A DNA stretch of 64,000 nt from assembly GCF_009668025.1 (NCBI RefSeq), contig NZ_WJXZ01000013.1, positions 248,001 through 312,000 on the forward strand, in the 5' to 3' direction. This stretch comes from Larkinella terrae. GTDB taxonomy: Bacteria; Bacteroidota; Bacteroidia; Cytophagales; Spirosomataceae. Made by a program: the position numbers and the translations under genes. Positions 36,874-47,079 of this stretch are shown here, piece after piece; within the stretch, counting starts at the first letter, position 1; each line of letters begins with the position of its first letter. The notes beneath the pieces were generated by a model, which was not told the origin of the DNA, did not search any database, and was given only the letters and a program-made list of their open reading frames with translations.

Positions 36874-38031
36874 ATGATTCGTTTCAAATTCGTTTCGTTT
36901 GCCGTCTTTCTGGTCTTTTCAGCGTGCCAGCGTCCCGCTCAGCAATCGCCCAATCAAACATCGGTCTATTATCCGGCTCCCGGCAATGCCTGGGAACGCC
37001 GAAAACCGGAGCAGGTCGGTATGGACGGTGCCATATTGCAGCAGGCGGTTGCGTTTGCCAAACAGCAGGAAACGAAGCAGATGCCACGCGACTTCTCGAC
37101 GCAGGAAGAAATTTTCGGAACCCTGCTGGGCCCCATTCCCTCCGACCGCGCTCAAACCAACGGCTTGATTCTCAAACACGGTTACATTGTGGCGGAGTGG
37201 GGCGAAACCGATCGCCCGGACCCAACGTACAGTGCCGCCAAAAGCGTTCTTTCTGCAATTGTCGGCCTAACCATCGACCGTGGATTGATCCGCAATGTCC
37301 ATGATCCGGTGGCGAATTACATTAAGGACGGCGGTTACGATTCGGAGCAAAACCGCAAAGTAACCTGGGAGCACCACCTTCGGCAAACAAGTGAATGGGA
37401 AGGCGAGTTATGGGGTAAAAAACACGATTTCGTGGGCAAAACGGCGTACGGTCGCGGGGAACGAAAACCGCGCGCATTGCAACTTCCCGGCACTTTTTAC
37501 GAGTACAACGACGTTCGGGTGAATCGCCTGGCTTTATCGTTGCTGCAGCTCTGGAAAAAACCGCTCCCCAATGTGCTGAAAGACGAAATCATGGACCCCA
37601 TCGGCGCGTCGAACACCTGGCAGTATGTCGGCTATCCGAACGCCCGGGTGCCGATCGACGGAAAAATGATGTCGTCCGTCAGTGGCGGAACCCGCTGGGG
37701 GGGTGGTCTCTGGATCAGCACCCGCGACGAAGCCCGGTTTGGTTATCTGGCGTTGCGCAACGGTCGCTGGCGGGACAGGAAACTCATTTCGGCCAACTGG
37801 TTCAGGGAGTCGGTTCAGCGCGGCCCGACGGGCCAGGATTACGGTTATCTGTGGTGGCTTAATACCGAAAAGAAAGCCTGGCCCAATTCACCCGCCACCA
37901 GTTTCGCGGCCATCGGCGCGGGCTCCAACATCATCTGGATCGATCCCGAACACGATCTGGTCATTGTCTGGCGCTGGCACGACGGCAATCCCGATGAATT
38001 TTTCAAACGCGTTCTGGCCGCGATCAAATAA
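36874..38031 (+). CDS. Serine hydrolase, beta-lactamase/penicillin-binding-like lipoprotein
   Basis: 385 residues from ATG 36874 (MIRFKFVSFAVFLVFSAC); the longer frame is rejected because this start gives a lipoprotein signal with lipobox FSAC, cysteine at 18. The class C beta-lactamase fold motifs are SAAK (SxxK, catalytic Ser) near 125 and the YEYNDVRVN segment with the YxN tyrosine. The C-terminal 'VIVWRWHDGN' closes the fold. Members are esterases, peptidases or unknown hydrolases rather than resistance enzymes. The DinB-like gene follows 43 bp downstream in the same direction. Confidence 0.9.
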   Translation: MIRFKFVSFAVFLVFSACQRPAQQSPNQTSVYYPAPGNAWERRKPEQVGMDGAILQQAVAFAKQQETKQMPRDFSTQEEIFGTLLGPIPSDRAQTNGLILKHGYIVAEWGETDRPDPTYSAAKSVLSAIVGLTIDRGLIRNVHDPVANYIKDGGYDSEQNRKVTWEHHLRQTSEWEGELWGKKHDFVGKTAYGRGERKPRALQLPGTFYEYNDVRVNRLALSLLQLWKKPLPNVLKDEIMDPIGASNTWQYVGYPNARVPIDGKMMSSVSGGTRWGGGLWISTRDEARFGYLALRNGRWRDRKLISANWFRESVQRGPTGQDYGYLWWLNTEKKAWPNSPATSFAAIGAGSNIIWIDPEHDLVIVWRWHDGNPDEFFKRVLAAIK

Positions 38032-38074
38032 CCCTTTTGCCCCAATTTTAACCCAATCCATCCACAACTATACC

Positions 38075-38596
38075 ATGTCAACCACTCCCAAAACTGAAGT
38101 CTGGCAGCGCGGCCCCATTCCGGAAATCCCTCCTCTTTTACAACCCGTAGCCCACGCGATTCTGCAGGCCCGGGAAGAAGTTGAGTCCCTCATGAGCGGT
38201 TTCCCGGCCAATTACCTCTGGCAAAAACCGGCGGGCGTTGCGTCGGTCGGCTTTCATTTACAGCACCTTACCGGCGTTTTAGACCGGCTTTTCACTTACG
38301 CTAAAAACGAATCGTTGACAGATGTCCAACGCGACTGGCTGACTTCGGAAGGGAAATCGTTTCCGTCGGAAAAGCCGGTTCAGGAATTGTTAGGCCGGTT
38401 TCACCAGCAAGTGGATCTGGCGCTCGACCAACTGAAAAATACCGATGAGCAAACGCTGACCGATTTCCGGGGCATTGGCCGGGCGCAACTCCCCTCGACC
38501 GTTCTTGGCCTGCTTTTCCATGCCGCCGAACACACCCAGCGCCACGTCGGCCAGCTTTTTGTAACGGTTCAGGTCCTACAAACCTATCCGAAATAA
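38075..38596 (+). CDS. DinB-family four-helix-bundle protein
   Basis: 173 residues from ATG 38075 (MSTTPKTEVWQRGPIPE); the frame continues upstream through the previous gene in another register, which is a shadow. The bundle carries the metal-binding histidine pattern: 'GFHLQHLTGVLDRL' and 'FHAAEHTQRHVGQLFV'. DinB/YfiT proteins are thiol-dependent transferases or DNA-damage-induced proteins of unclear reaction. It is probably co-transcribed with the serine hydrolase; the family often appears alone in Bacteroidota. Confidence 0.88.
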   Translation: MSTTPKTEVWQRGPIPEIPPLLQPVAHAILQAREEVESLMSGFPANYLWQKPAGVASVGFHLQHLTGVLDRLFTYAKNESLTDVQRDWLTSEGKSFPSEKPVQELLGRFHQQVDLALDQLKNTDEQTLTDFRGIGRAQLPSTVLGLLFHAAEHTQRHVGQLFVTVQVLQTYPK

Positions 38597-38739
38597 ATGA
38601 TCGGTTTTCAGTGTTCGGGTTTTAGTTTACAGTATATAGTTTTCAGTAGATTACACATTAATTTGAAGGCATCACACCAAGTACGAATACTGCCGGAAAC
38701 CTCAACCTGGAAAACCGAATACCATAAAACTGTTTCCCC

Positions 38740-39225
38740 ATGTCCTACACGATTCCAGACCAAACCCGCATCGGTCATGTGCATCTGAAAGTGGCCAACC
38801 TGGAGCGATCGCTGGCTTTTTACTGCGACCTGCTGGGCTTTTCGCTCGTCATGACCTACGGGAAAGATGCGGCTTTTCTTTCGGCGGGCGGTTATCACCA
38901 CCACATTGGTTTGAATACCTGGTACAGCAAAGATGCACCCCCGGCCCCCGTCCGCAGTCCGGGACTGTTTCACACCGCCATCCTTTACCCCACCCGCAAA
39001 GATTTGTCGGTTGCCTTTCGGCGTCTGGTGGATGCCAAATACGCCATCACCGGCGCTTCGGATCATGGCGTTTCTGAAGCTATTTACCTGAACGACCCTG
39101 ACCAGAACGGGGTGGAATTGTATTGGGATCGACCGCGCGAAGACTGGCCCCTTAAACCCGATGGTTCGCTGGAAATGTACACCCGGCCGTTGAATCTGGA
39201 AGGGCTTTTACGGGAATCGTTGTAG
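38740..39225 (+). CDS. Glyoxalase/VOC-family protein (catechol dioxygenase-like)
   Basis: 161 residues with two beta-alpha-beta-beta-beta modules. Metal ligands fit His at 'IGHVHLKVANLERSLAFY', His in 'GLFHTAILYP' and Glu in 'NGVELYWDRP'. The 'DPDQNGVELYWDRP' end is typical of the CatE/extradiol-like VOC branch. The reaction is unknown; possible roles are ring cleavage, isomerisation or thiol transfer. It is a separate unit 143 bp after the DinB gene; the gap holds 'GGTTTTCAGTGTTCGG'-type T-rich repeats only. Confidence 0.87.
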   Translation: MSYTIPDQTRIGHVHLKVANLERSLAFYCDLLGFSLVMTYGKDAAFLSAGGYHHHIGLNTWYSKDAPPAPVRSPGLFHTAILYPTRKDLSVAFRRLVDAKYAITGASDHGVSEAIYLNDPDQNGVELYWDRPREDWPLKPDGSLEMYTRPLNLEGLLRESL

Positions 39226-39272
39226 GCTTTTCGGACGGATCAGTCAACCGCTTGAGGGAGTTTTACTGGCGT

Positions 39273-39359
39273 CAGGGACTTGGCCACCGCTGCTAGGGAA
39301 TTGGTCACCGCTGTCAGGGACTTGGCCACCGCTGTCAGGGTCTGCGACCGCTGACAGGG
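39273..39359. repeat. 21-nt tandem repeat CAGGGACTTGGCCACCGCTGT next to a stop codon
   Basis: Three 21-nt units (39273, 39294, 39315), one 19-nt unit (39336) and a closing CAGGG, all built on CCGCTGnCAGGG. The array ends 2 nt before the stop of the flavin oxidoreductase (39362-39364). The reverse strand is open here in another frame (7-residue period), but this is a consequence of the 21-nt unit. Confidence 0.75.
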
Positions 39360-39361
39360 TG

Positions 39362-40450
<1,089 letters not shown>

Positions 40451-40486
40451 TTAACCAAAGGGTCCACAAAGGAGTTCGCTCAGGAA

Positions 40487-40822
40487 TCAATCGTGCATCA
40501 AAAAAAACGGGCGCTGCATCACATCGGGCTGCCATTGCGCATCATTCGGTCGCCATTGATCGTCGCGGTGACGCAGTTTCTGTGCAATGGTAATCATCTC
40601 ATTACCAAGCCTTCCCTGCTCCTGAACCGGCAAACGATCAAATTTTTGCCTGCGAATTGGCTCCCAATAAAAAAGCTCGGTTTTGTTATCGTAAATACCA
40701 ATGGGTGTTTTCTTTTTCTTCGTATAAAGTTTCCGCAAAACGATATCGGCTTCGGTGTGGGTTTCGCAGAGAATATGGAAGTACTGTTTTTTAAAGAGGT
40801 ATATAACTGAAAATCGGTTCAT
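40487..40822 (-). CDS. Small unrecognised protein
   Basis: 111 residues: an ordered N-terminal part (FSVIYLFKKQYFHILCETH, basic loop KKKK, strand 'GIYDNKTELFYWEP') and a low-complexity tail with a duplicated QWRPNDA/QWQPDVM unit. No membrane segment. A reverse-strand frame of similar length exists (40493-40810) but lacks sensible composition. I cannot name a family. Coding status is moderate. Confidence 0.5.
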   Translation of the reverse strand: MNRFSVIYLFKKQYFHILCETHTEADIVLRKLYTKKKKTPIGIYDNKTELFYWEPIRRQKFDRLPVQEQGRLGNEMITIAQKLRHRDDQWRPNDAQWQPDVMQRPFFLMHD

Positions 40823-41402
40823 GTCGATGAAAATTTATGCAAACCTGGAACTCGCCGGGAATCGGATTCGGGTCCGAATCAGAAACCGCTCTATTGGAGA
40901 CCAACTGCGAAAAAACAAGTTTGTTTGGTGAAGTGAGTCAGCCAATGACTGTTCAGGCTGCTGAGGGGAGGCAAAATTTGGATAAATAAGACAAGGCAGC
41001 CTCGTTGCCGATGTAGTTTACGCTGTAAACTTATCAGTCAAGTAACAGAAAAACAATGAGTTCCTGAAAAGTTTACACAGAAAATTAAAATAGTTAATGC
41101 AAAAAAAATAGGACTATTCTACGTTGCAAAACTTAATTTAACCCACCTTAATGCCGTTCATTCGCGCTATGATTCGAAAACGAGTGGTATTATTTAAAGG
41201 TCATCGGCCTCCATTTTCAAAATTCCGGCCCGAATCCGATGTTCGGTGTGAACTATCAATTTTCGCAAATTTGTTAACAAGGCACCGAACGAACCGGGAA
41301 AGATGATTTACCTTTATTCATTCAATCTCTTCATCTTTTCGGCATAACGGGTAAGAATTCCTGATGAAAGCCGGTTTACGTAAGACACAAAATCGATACC
41401 TC
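40823..41402. other. 580-bp gap with a small palindrome, no gene supported
   Basis: The only structure I see is AGTTTACGCTGTAAACT at 41015-41031 (7-bp arms around GCT), with a half site AAGTTTACA about 45 bp further. A 36-codon frame from 40821 exists but has no support. The stretch is A/T rich towards the thioredoxin gene and should contain its promoter. Confidence 0.4.
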
Positions 41403-42548
41403 ATGAAATTGCTGTGTACCGTTTCACTACTCCTGCTGTTTTTTTACGATGGATTTTCGCAGTCGAAACCCGTTGCCAAACCGGTGAAGCAACCTATTCA
41501 GGGTGGGTATAAAATCACCGGTTTTCTAAAAAATGCGGCCAACCGGAAGATTTATCTGACGGAAAGTGCCTTCTACAAATCGCGTCAGCAGTCCGACACG
41601 ACGATTGCAAACGCAAAAGGCCAGTTTAGCTTCAATGGAAAACTGGACGAGGCTTCTTTTTTCAGCATCCGGGTCGAAGGCAAAAACAGTCCGCAATATT
41701 TCTTTCTCGAAAATTCGCCCATTACCATCACGGGAAACGCCGATTCGCTTTGGGCCATGAAAGTGACTGGGTCAAAAGAAGAAAACATCCGGCAAAAAGT
41801 GCAGCAAATGATGCTCGATACGGCCATTGGCAACCAGTATAAGCGGGCCGAACTGAAATACACCAACGCGCGGGCTACGAATGATGTCAATGCCATGCAG
41901 GCCGCGGTGAAAGATCGTCAGGAAGTTCTGAATCAGGAGGTTAAGCGGGTTAAAAAAATCATTGGGACGTATTCTACCTCCGCCGTGGGCGTCAATGTGC
42001 TGAGTGTTTTGATTAACATGGGAGACGTTGCCGGAGCCGACAGCCTGTTGACGATCATGGAAGCGAACGAGATCGGAAAAACCCTGCAGGCGAAATTTTT
42101 CCGGCAGCAGATCGACGTAATGAGTCGCCTGAATGTGGGCAAACTCGCCCCGGAATTTGCGCAAACCGATACGCTGGGAAACGTCATCAAACTGTCTTCT
42201 TTCAAAGGGAAATACGTTCTGGTCGATTTCTGGGCCAGCTGGTGCGGGCCGTGCCGGGAGGAGAACCCGAATCTGGTCCAGACTTACAAAACATTCAAGG
42301 ATAAAAATTTTACCATCTTTTCCGTTTCCCTCGACAATAACCGCCAAAACTGGTTAAATGCCATCCGAAAAGACCATTTAACCTGGTCGCACGTGAGTGA
42401 TTTGAAAGGCTGGAAAAACGACGTGGCCCAGCAATACGGCATCAACAGTGTCCCCGCGAATTTGTTGCTGGACCCGACCGGCAAAATCATTGCGCGGAAC
42501 TTACGGGGTGAAGACCTGAGTAAAAAAATTCAGGAGTTGGTTCAGTAA
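41403..42548 (+). CDS. TlpA-like thioredoxin with N-terminal DUF4369
   Basis: 381 residues from ATG 41403 (MKLLCTVSLLLLFFYDGFSQ, signal peptide); the frame begins 13 codons earlier. DUF4369 beta domain about 35-135 ('GYKITGFLKNAANRKIYLTE', 'PITITGNADSLWA'), a helical linker, then the thioredoxin fold with WASWCGPCREE near 285, 'NNRQNWLNAIRKDHLTW' and the cis-Pro 'GINSVPANLLLDP'. It is a periplasmic thiol-disulfide reductase of the ResA/TlpA group. DUF4369 is limited mainly to Bacteroidota and of unknown use. Monocistronic. Confidence 0.93.
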   Translation: MKLLCTVSLLLLFFYDGFSQSKPVAKPVKQPIQGGYKITGFLKNAANRKIYLTESAFYKSRQQSDTTIANAKGQFSFNGKLDEASFFSIRVEGKNSPQYFFLENSPITITGNADSLWAMKVTGSKEENIRQKVQQMMLDTAIGNQYKRAELKYTNARATNDVNAMQAAVKDRQEVLNQEVKRVKKIIGTYSTSAVGVNVLSVLINMGDVAGADSLLTIMEANEIGKTLQAKFFRQQIDVMSRLNVGKLAPEFAQTDTLGNVIKLSSFKGKYVLVDFWASWCGPCREENPNLVQTYKTFKDKNFTIFSVSLDNNRQNWLNAIRKDHLTWSHVSDLKGWKNDVAQQYGINSVPANLLLDPTGKIIARNLRGEDLSKKIQELVQ

Positions 42549-42584
42549 ACCGGGGTACGGTTTTCGGTGTACGGTTTTCGCAGG

Positions 42585-44684
42585 CTACCTCGAAACCGGC
42601 AGGTAAATGTGAAAGGTAGCGCCCTGATCCAATTGGCTTTCGGCCGTAATCTGCCCCTGGTGATTTTCCACAATTTTCCGGCAGAGCGCCAATCCAATAC
42701 CGGTTCCGCTGAACGATTTGCGGTGGTTCAATCGTTGAAAAATAGTAAAAACCCGCTCGGCATACGCTTGTTCAAAACCGATTCCGTTGTCTTTAATCCG
42801 GATGTGAACGTACGGAAATCTGGGGTTCAAACCGGGCAAAAGAGCCTTTTCGGCCGGGGACACCGGTTCCGACACAATTTCAATAACCGGTTTTTCAACC
42901 GAAAATTTGAGCGAATTACTGATTAGATTGGAAAAGAGCTGGCCCAATTGCAGGGGAATTCCTTCAACGATCGGTAAATCCGCCCTTTGAATGCGGGCCT
43001 CTTTTTGCCCGATCAGCAGTTCAAAATCCAGTTCGACACTTTCCAGAATCTGATTCAGGTCCGTTTTCACAAACCGCTCCTCGGTGTTCGACAACCGTGA
43101 ATAATTGAGCACCGACTTGATCAGCTCTGCCATCCGCTGCGCCGACGTACTGATTTTATTCAAATATTGCGCCTTCGTTGCGTCGTCGTCCTGATGGAGC
43201 TGGAGCAATTCCGAAAACGCCTGAATCTTGCGGAGTGGCTCCTGCAGATCGTGGCTGGCGATGTAGGCAAACTGTTCAAGTTCGTGGTTGGTTTTGATTA
43301 GTTCCTGATTGCTGCTGTGCAATTCCTGCGTTCGTTGCTCCACCTTCTGCTCCAGTTCATCGGCCAGCAATCGAAACCGCTCCCGGCTTTCTTCCAGGGC
43401 TTTTTGTGCCGCAATTTCGGGGCGCAAATCCCGCATGACGGCGCCAACGGCCAGCGGCAAGCCCGTGGCCGGGTCGTCGATGCGAAGGCAATTGTTGTAG
43501 AGCGGAATCGTTTCACCGGTTTTTACATTCTGAGCATGGAATCGGCCCGACCACCGGCCGATTTGCATGACCGACGGAATAATTTCGGCACTGACAAAGG
43601 CAAACTGTTCGGGTGTGTGCAGGTCCGAAATCGGAATCTGCGAAACGTCCTGACTGTCGTCGATGCCCAGCAACTCCTTACCGGCTTTATTGATGTACGA
43701 ATTGCGGCCATCCAGTTCGAGCACCGACATCAGATCGACGCTGTTTTCGACCAGTGTCAACAGCTTCTGCTGGGCCACGCGGGCGCGTACTTCCTCGGTA
43801 ATATCCTGAAGCGTCCCATTAAACCGGTAAGCCGTGCCGTTTTCGTTAAAAAACGCTTTCCCTTTCGCTTTAACAACCCGCTCCCGGTTTTCTTTTGGGT
43901 TGATAATCGTATACTCGACGTCATAAAAACCGCCGGAAGCGATTTGCAGGGCGGTTTGAATGGCTTCCGTCACGCGCTGGCGGTCTTTGGCGGCAATGGC
44001 TGAAATGGCCAGTGGCAGATCGATTTCCTCGTCCGGAGCCAATCCAAACCACGATTTAAGCCGGTCGTTTCCGGTAAACCGATTGGTTACCGGATTCAGG
44101 TCCCAGGTTCCCAGTTCGGCAGCATCGATGGCGAACTGGAATTGGTCCTTGCTTTCGGCAATGGTTTTCAGGGTAACCACTTTCTCCGTAGTTTCCGAAC
44201 AGGTCACAAACACCCCTCCGACGTCGCCAGATTCATCGTGCGCCGGACTATAACTGAACGTCCAATACACATCCTCGAGCTTACCATTGCGGTAAATCGG
44301 CAGCAATTGGTCTTCGCTCCACGAAGCTTCTCCCCCGCTCATTACCTGATCGATCAGCGGTTTTATATCCGGCCAGATTTCCGGCCAGAGCTCCTCTCCC
44401 CGCTGGCCCAAAGCCGTGGGGTGTTTGCCGTTGTTGCCCAGGCTTGGGCGATAGGCGTCGTTGTAAAAACAAATCAGTTCGGGTCCCCAGAACAGAAACA
44501 TGGGGAATTTGGAATGCAGAATGATGCTGAGTGTCGTCCGCAGGCTTTGCGGCCAGTTTTCGATGGGTCCCAACGGGTTTTTCGACCAGTCGACCGAACC
44601 GATCAACTGACCCATTTCGCCCCCACCCGCGAGAAACCGATATTCAGAATTTACCACTTGCTGTTTCATGAAGATCGTTCTCAT
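42585..44684 (-). CDS. PAS-domain sensor histidine kinase
   Basis: 699 residues, soluble, no membrane helix. Three to four PAS/PAC modules fill 25-450 ('MFLFWGPELICFYNDAYRPS', 'SYSPAHDESGDVGG', 'YRFNGTLQDITEEV', 'SVDLMSVLELDGRNSYINKA'), followed by a coiled linker. HisKA has 'FAYIASHDLQEPLRKIQAFS' (phospho-acceptor His near 478) and the ATPase domain has 'NLISNSLKFS', 'IKDNGIGFEQ' and 'GTGIGLALCRKIVENH'. Its ATG overlaps the stop of the response-regulator gene by ATGA, so this start is accepted. This is the phytochrome-like/hybrid-free kinase family common in Cytophagales; signal unknown. Confidence 0.94.
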   Translation of the reverse strand: MRTIFMKQQVVNSEYRFLAGGGEMGQLIGSVDWSKNPLGPIENWPQSLRTTLSIILHSKFPMFLFWGPELICFYNDAYRPSLGNNGKHPTALGQRGEELWPEIWPDIKPLIDQVMSGGEASWSEDQLLPIYRNGKLEDVYWTFSYSPAHDESGDVGGVFVTCSETTEKVVTLKTIAESKDQFQFAIDAAELGTWDLNPVTNRFTGNDRLKSWFGLAPDEEIDLPLAISAIAAKDRQRVTEAIQTALQIASGGFYDVEYTIINPKENRERVVKAKGKAFFNENGTAYRFNGTLQDITEEVRARVAQQKLLTLVENSVDLMSVLELDGRNSYINKAGKELLGIDDSQDVSQIPISDLHTPEQFAFVSAEIIPSVMQIGRWSGRFHAQNVKTGETIPLYNNCLRIDDPATGLPLAVGAVMRDLRPEIAAQKALEESRERFRLLADELEQKVEQRTQELHSSNQELIKTNHELEQFAYIASHDLQEPLRKIQAFSELLQLHQDDDATKAQYLNKISTSAQRMAELIKSVLNYSRLSNTEERFVKTDLNQILESVELDFELLIGQKEARIQRADLPIVEGIPLQLGQLFSNLISNSLKFSVEKPVIEIVSEPVSPAEKALLPGLNPRFPYVHIRIKDNGIGFEQAYAERVFTIFQRLNHRKSFSGTGIGLALCRKIVENHQGQITAESQLDQGATFHIYLPVSR

Positions 44685-45082
44685 GCCGCTGGCCGATCAT
44701 AAAACAGTTTTGCCAGACGGTTCGTTAGTGTGGAGATGAGCGGAGGCTTGGTCAGGAAATCAGAAGCGCCCAGGGCTTTGGTTTCCTGAATATCTTTGGG
44801 TTCGGCCGAAGTAGAATAGATAATGATGGGAATGTGTTCAATGCGGGCTATTTTCTTCAGCTCCATCAGACACTGTTTGCCGTGCATTCGGGGCATATTC
44901 AGGTCCAGAAAAATATAGCGGGGCATAAACGTTTCTTCCTTCCGAAGTTTTTCCAGCGCTTCTCCGCAATCGTCAGCCACTACACAAGTCAGTGTCGGGT
45001 CCACTTTTTTCAAGGCCAGCGTAAACAGCTCCTGATCGTCTTCGTCGTCGTCGATCAGAAAACAAGTGAAGGGTGAGTTCAT
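44681..45082 (-). CDS. Single-domain response regulator
   Basis: 133 residues from ATG 45082 (MNSPFTCFLIDDDEDDQELF). Receiver domain only: acidic pocket Asp11-13, phosphorylation site Asp60 in 'RYIFLDLNMP', Ser/Thr at 'IIIYSTSAEP', and Lys in 'ASDFLTKPP'. Without an output domain it should act by protein contact or phosphotransfer. It is translated just before the PAS kinase with a 4-base overlap, so the two form a two-component pair of the Rcp1-type arrangement. Confidence 0.94.
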   Translation of the reverse strand: MNSPFTCFLIDDDEDDQELFTLALKKVDPTLTCVVADDCGEALEKLRKEETFMPRYIFLDLNMPRMHGKQCLMELKKIARIEHIPIIIYSTSAEPKDIQETKALGASDFLTKPPLISTLTNRLAKLFYDRPAA

Positions 45083-45257
45083 GCAATCATACAGGTGAGT
45101 AATCGTTGCGAAGATATTAAACATAGTTGATGAAATAACGACCGGTACTCATTTACCAAAAACTTTCTAACTTACCGTCTAAAATGGGTCGGCTGATTTT
45201 TATGCTGACCGTCTCAAATCAGCTTTTCTCATAACTCACTAATCCTCAATCTTTAAA

Positions 45258-46964
45258 ATGTACCTACGTTCCCAAGAGTGGTTTGGCCGCACCGGCAAGG
45301 ACGGTTTTATATACCGTGCCTGGATGAAAAATCAGGGCTTTCCACACCATTTATTTGAAGGTAAACCGGTCATCGGTATCTGCAATACATTTTCTGAATT
45401 AACGCCCTGCAACGCCCACTTCCGCGACCTGGCCGAAGCCGTCAAGCGGGGCGTGTGGGAAGCGGGCGGGTTTCCGCTCGAATTTCCGGTGATGTCGCTG
45501 GGCGAATGCCAGATGAAACCGACTACGATGCTGTTCCGCAATCTCGCCAGTATGGACGTGGAAGAGTCGATTCGGGGCAATTCGATGGATGCCGTCGTGC
45601 TGCTCTGCGGCTGCGACAAAACCACGCCCTCGCTCGTGATGGGTGCCTGTAGCGTCGACTTGCCGACCACCGTGGTTTCGGGCGGCCCGATGCTCGCGGG
45701 CAAATACAAAGGCCGGAACATCGGCACCTCCGACCTCTGGCGGTTTGCCGAAGCCAACAAGAAAGGCGAAATGTCACAGGAGGAATTCGTAGCCGCCGAA
45801 GCCTGCATGGCGCGGAGCCAGGGCCACTGCGCCGTGATGGGAACCGCGTCGACGATGGCCGCGATGGTCGAATCCCTGGGGCTTGCCCTGCCCGACAACG
45901 CCACCATTCCGGCCGCTGATTCGCGCCGGAAAGTGCTGGCCCACATGGCGGGTATGCAGGCCGTTGAGCTGGCGAAGAACAACATCCGCCCCTCCCAGAT
46001 TCTGACCCGCCAGGCGTTTGAAAATGCGATTATGGTGAACGCGGCTTTGGGCGGTTCTACCAACTTTATCATCCACCTGACGGCCATTGCGGGCCGGATG
46101 GGCGTACAGTTGTCGATTGATGATTTCGATAAACTTTCCGCTCAAATCCCGCTGCTGGCCAATTTACAACCGTCGGGCGAGCATTTTGTGGAGGATTTGT
46201 TCTACGCCGGTGGCCTGCCCGCCATCATCAAGGAATTGAGCCAGTTTCTGCACAACGACGCCATGACGATCAACGGCCGGACGCTGGGCGAAAACTGCCA
46301 GACGGCCGAATGCTACAACCGCGAGGTGATAGCGTCGGTGGCCGAACCGTTCAAATCGGAGTCGGGCGTGGCAATTCTGAAAGGGAATCTGTGTCCGAAC
46401 GGAGCGGTATTAAAACCGTCGGCGGCCACGCCCGAGCTGATGCAGCACACGGGCCGGGCAGTGGTGTTCGAGAACATCGACGATTACAAGAAGCGCATCG
46501 ACGATCCCGAACTGGACGTTGATCCGACCTGCGTGCTGGTGCTGAAAAACGTGGGACCGAAAGGATATCCCGGCATGCCTGAAGTGGGCAACATGCAGCT
46601 CCCGGCCAAAGTGTTGGCGCAGGGCGTTCACGACATGGTTCGGATTTCGGACGGCCGCATGAGCGGCACCGGTTTTGGGACGGTAGTTTTACATGTTTCG
46701 CCGGAAGCGGCCGTTGGCGGGAATCTGGCGCTGGTGCAGAACGGCGACCTGATTACGTTGGACGTGGAAAAACGCCTGCTGCACCTGCACGTCGAACCGG
46801 AAGAACTCGCCCAACGGCTGACGCATTTTCAGCCAATCGACCTGGGGTATGAACGGGGCTATACCCGGATGTACATCCACCACGTCCTGCAAGCCCACGA
46901 AGGCGCCGACTTTGACTTCCTGCAGGGCAGTTCCGGGCCGGTCGTGAAGCGGGATTCACATTGA
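45258..46964 (+). CDS. IlvD/Edd-family sugar-acid dehydratase (L-arabonate dehydratase-like)
   Basis: 568 residues. Iron-sulfur ligands fit Cys51 ('ELTPCNAHF'), Cys119 ('LLCGCDKTTPS') and Cys191 ('GHCAVMGTASTM'), the same spacing within one residue as in characterised arabinonate dehydratases. The catalytic serine region 'SDGRMSGTGFGT' is also present. This branch dehydrates aldonic acids such as L-arabonate or D-xylonate to 2-keto-3-deoxy acids, rather than dihydroxy-isovalerate. The true substrate is not settled by sequence. It is not in the ara operon and has no aldolase or dehydrogenase next to it. Confidence 0.88.
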   Translation: MYLRSQEWFGRTGKDGFIYRAWMKNQGFPHHLFEGKPVIGICNTFSELTPCNAHFRDLAEAVKRGVWEAGGFPLEFPVMSLGECQMKPTTMLFRNLASMDVEESIRGNSMDAVVLLCGCDKTTPSLVMGACSVDLPTTVVSGGPMLAGKYKGRNIGTSDLWRFAEANKKGEMSQEEFVAAEACMARSQGHCAVMGTASTMAAMVESLGLALPDNATIPAADSRRKVLAHMAGMQAVELAKNNIRPSQILTRQAFENAIMVNAALGGSTNFIIHLTAIAGRMGVQLSIDDFDKLSAQIPLLANLQPSGEHFVEDLFYAGGLPAIIKELSQFLHNDAMTINGRTLGENCQTAECYNREVIASVAEPFKSESGVAILKGNLCPNGAVLKPSAATPELMQHTGRAVVFENIDDYKKRIDDPELDVDPTCVLVLKNVGPKGYPGMPEVGNMQLPAKVLAQGVHDMVRISDGRMSGTGFGTVVLHVSPEAAVGGNLALVQNGDLITLDVEKRLLHLHVEPEELAQRLTHFQPIDLGYERGYTRMYIHHVLQAHEGADFDFLQGSSGPVVKRDSH

Positions 46965-46977
46965 TCAAGATAAGTTA

Positions 46978-47071
46978 TTTCGCAGAGTTGAGCGGAGAAA
47001 AAAGGAATTAAGCGGAGTTAATAAATAAAATCTCTGCTTAACTCCTTTTTTCTCCGCTCAACTCTGCGAAA
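46978..47071. terminator. 40-bp-stem palindrome between convergent genes
   Basis: Arms 46978-47017 and 47032-47071 match at 38 of 40 positions around a 14-nt A/T loop; the arms read TTTCGCAGAGTTGAGCGGAG, then AAAAAAGGA. Pairing continues outward with bulges (AAGATAA/TTATCTT). It lies between the stops of the dehydratase (+) and the isomerase-like gene (-), so it can serve both as terminator. Confidence 0.7.
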
Positions 47072-47079
47072 CTTTTATC

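Noticed and set aside
39273-39359. CRISPR-like look of the tandem array
   Set aside because: The repeat unit is 21 nt without unique spacers and no cas genes are present.
40821-40931. 36-codon + strand frame next to the small unknown gene
   Set aside because: Too short, no motif, start overlaps the start of the gene on the other strand.
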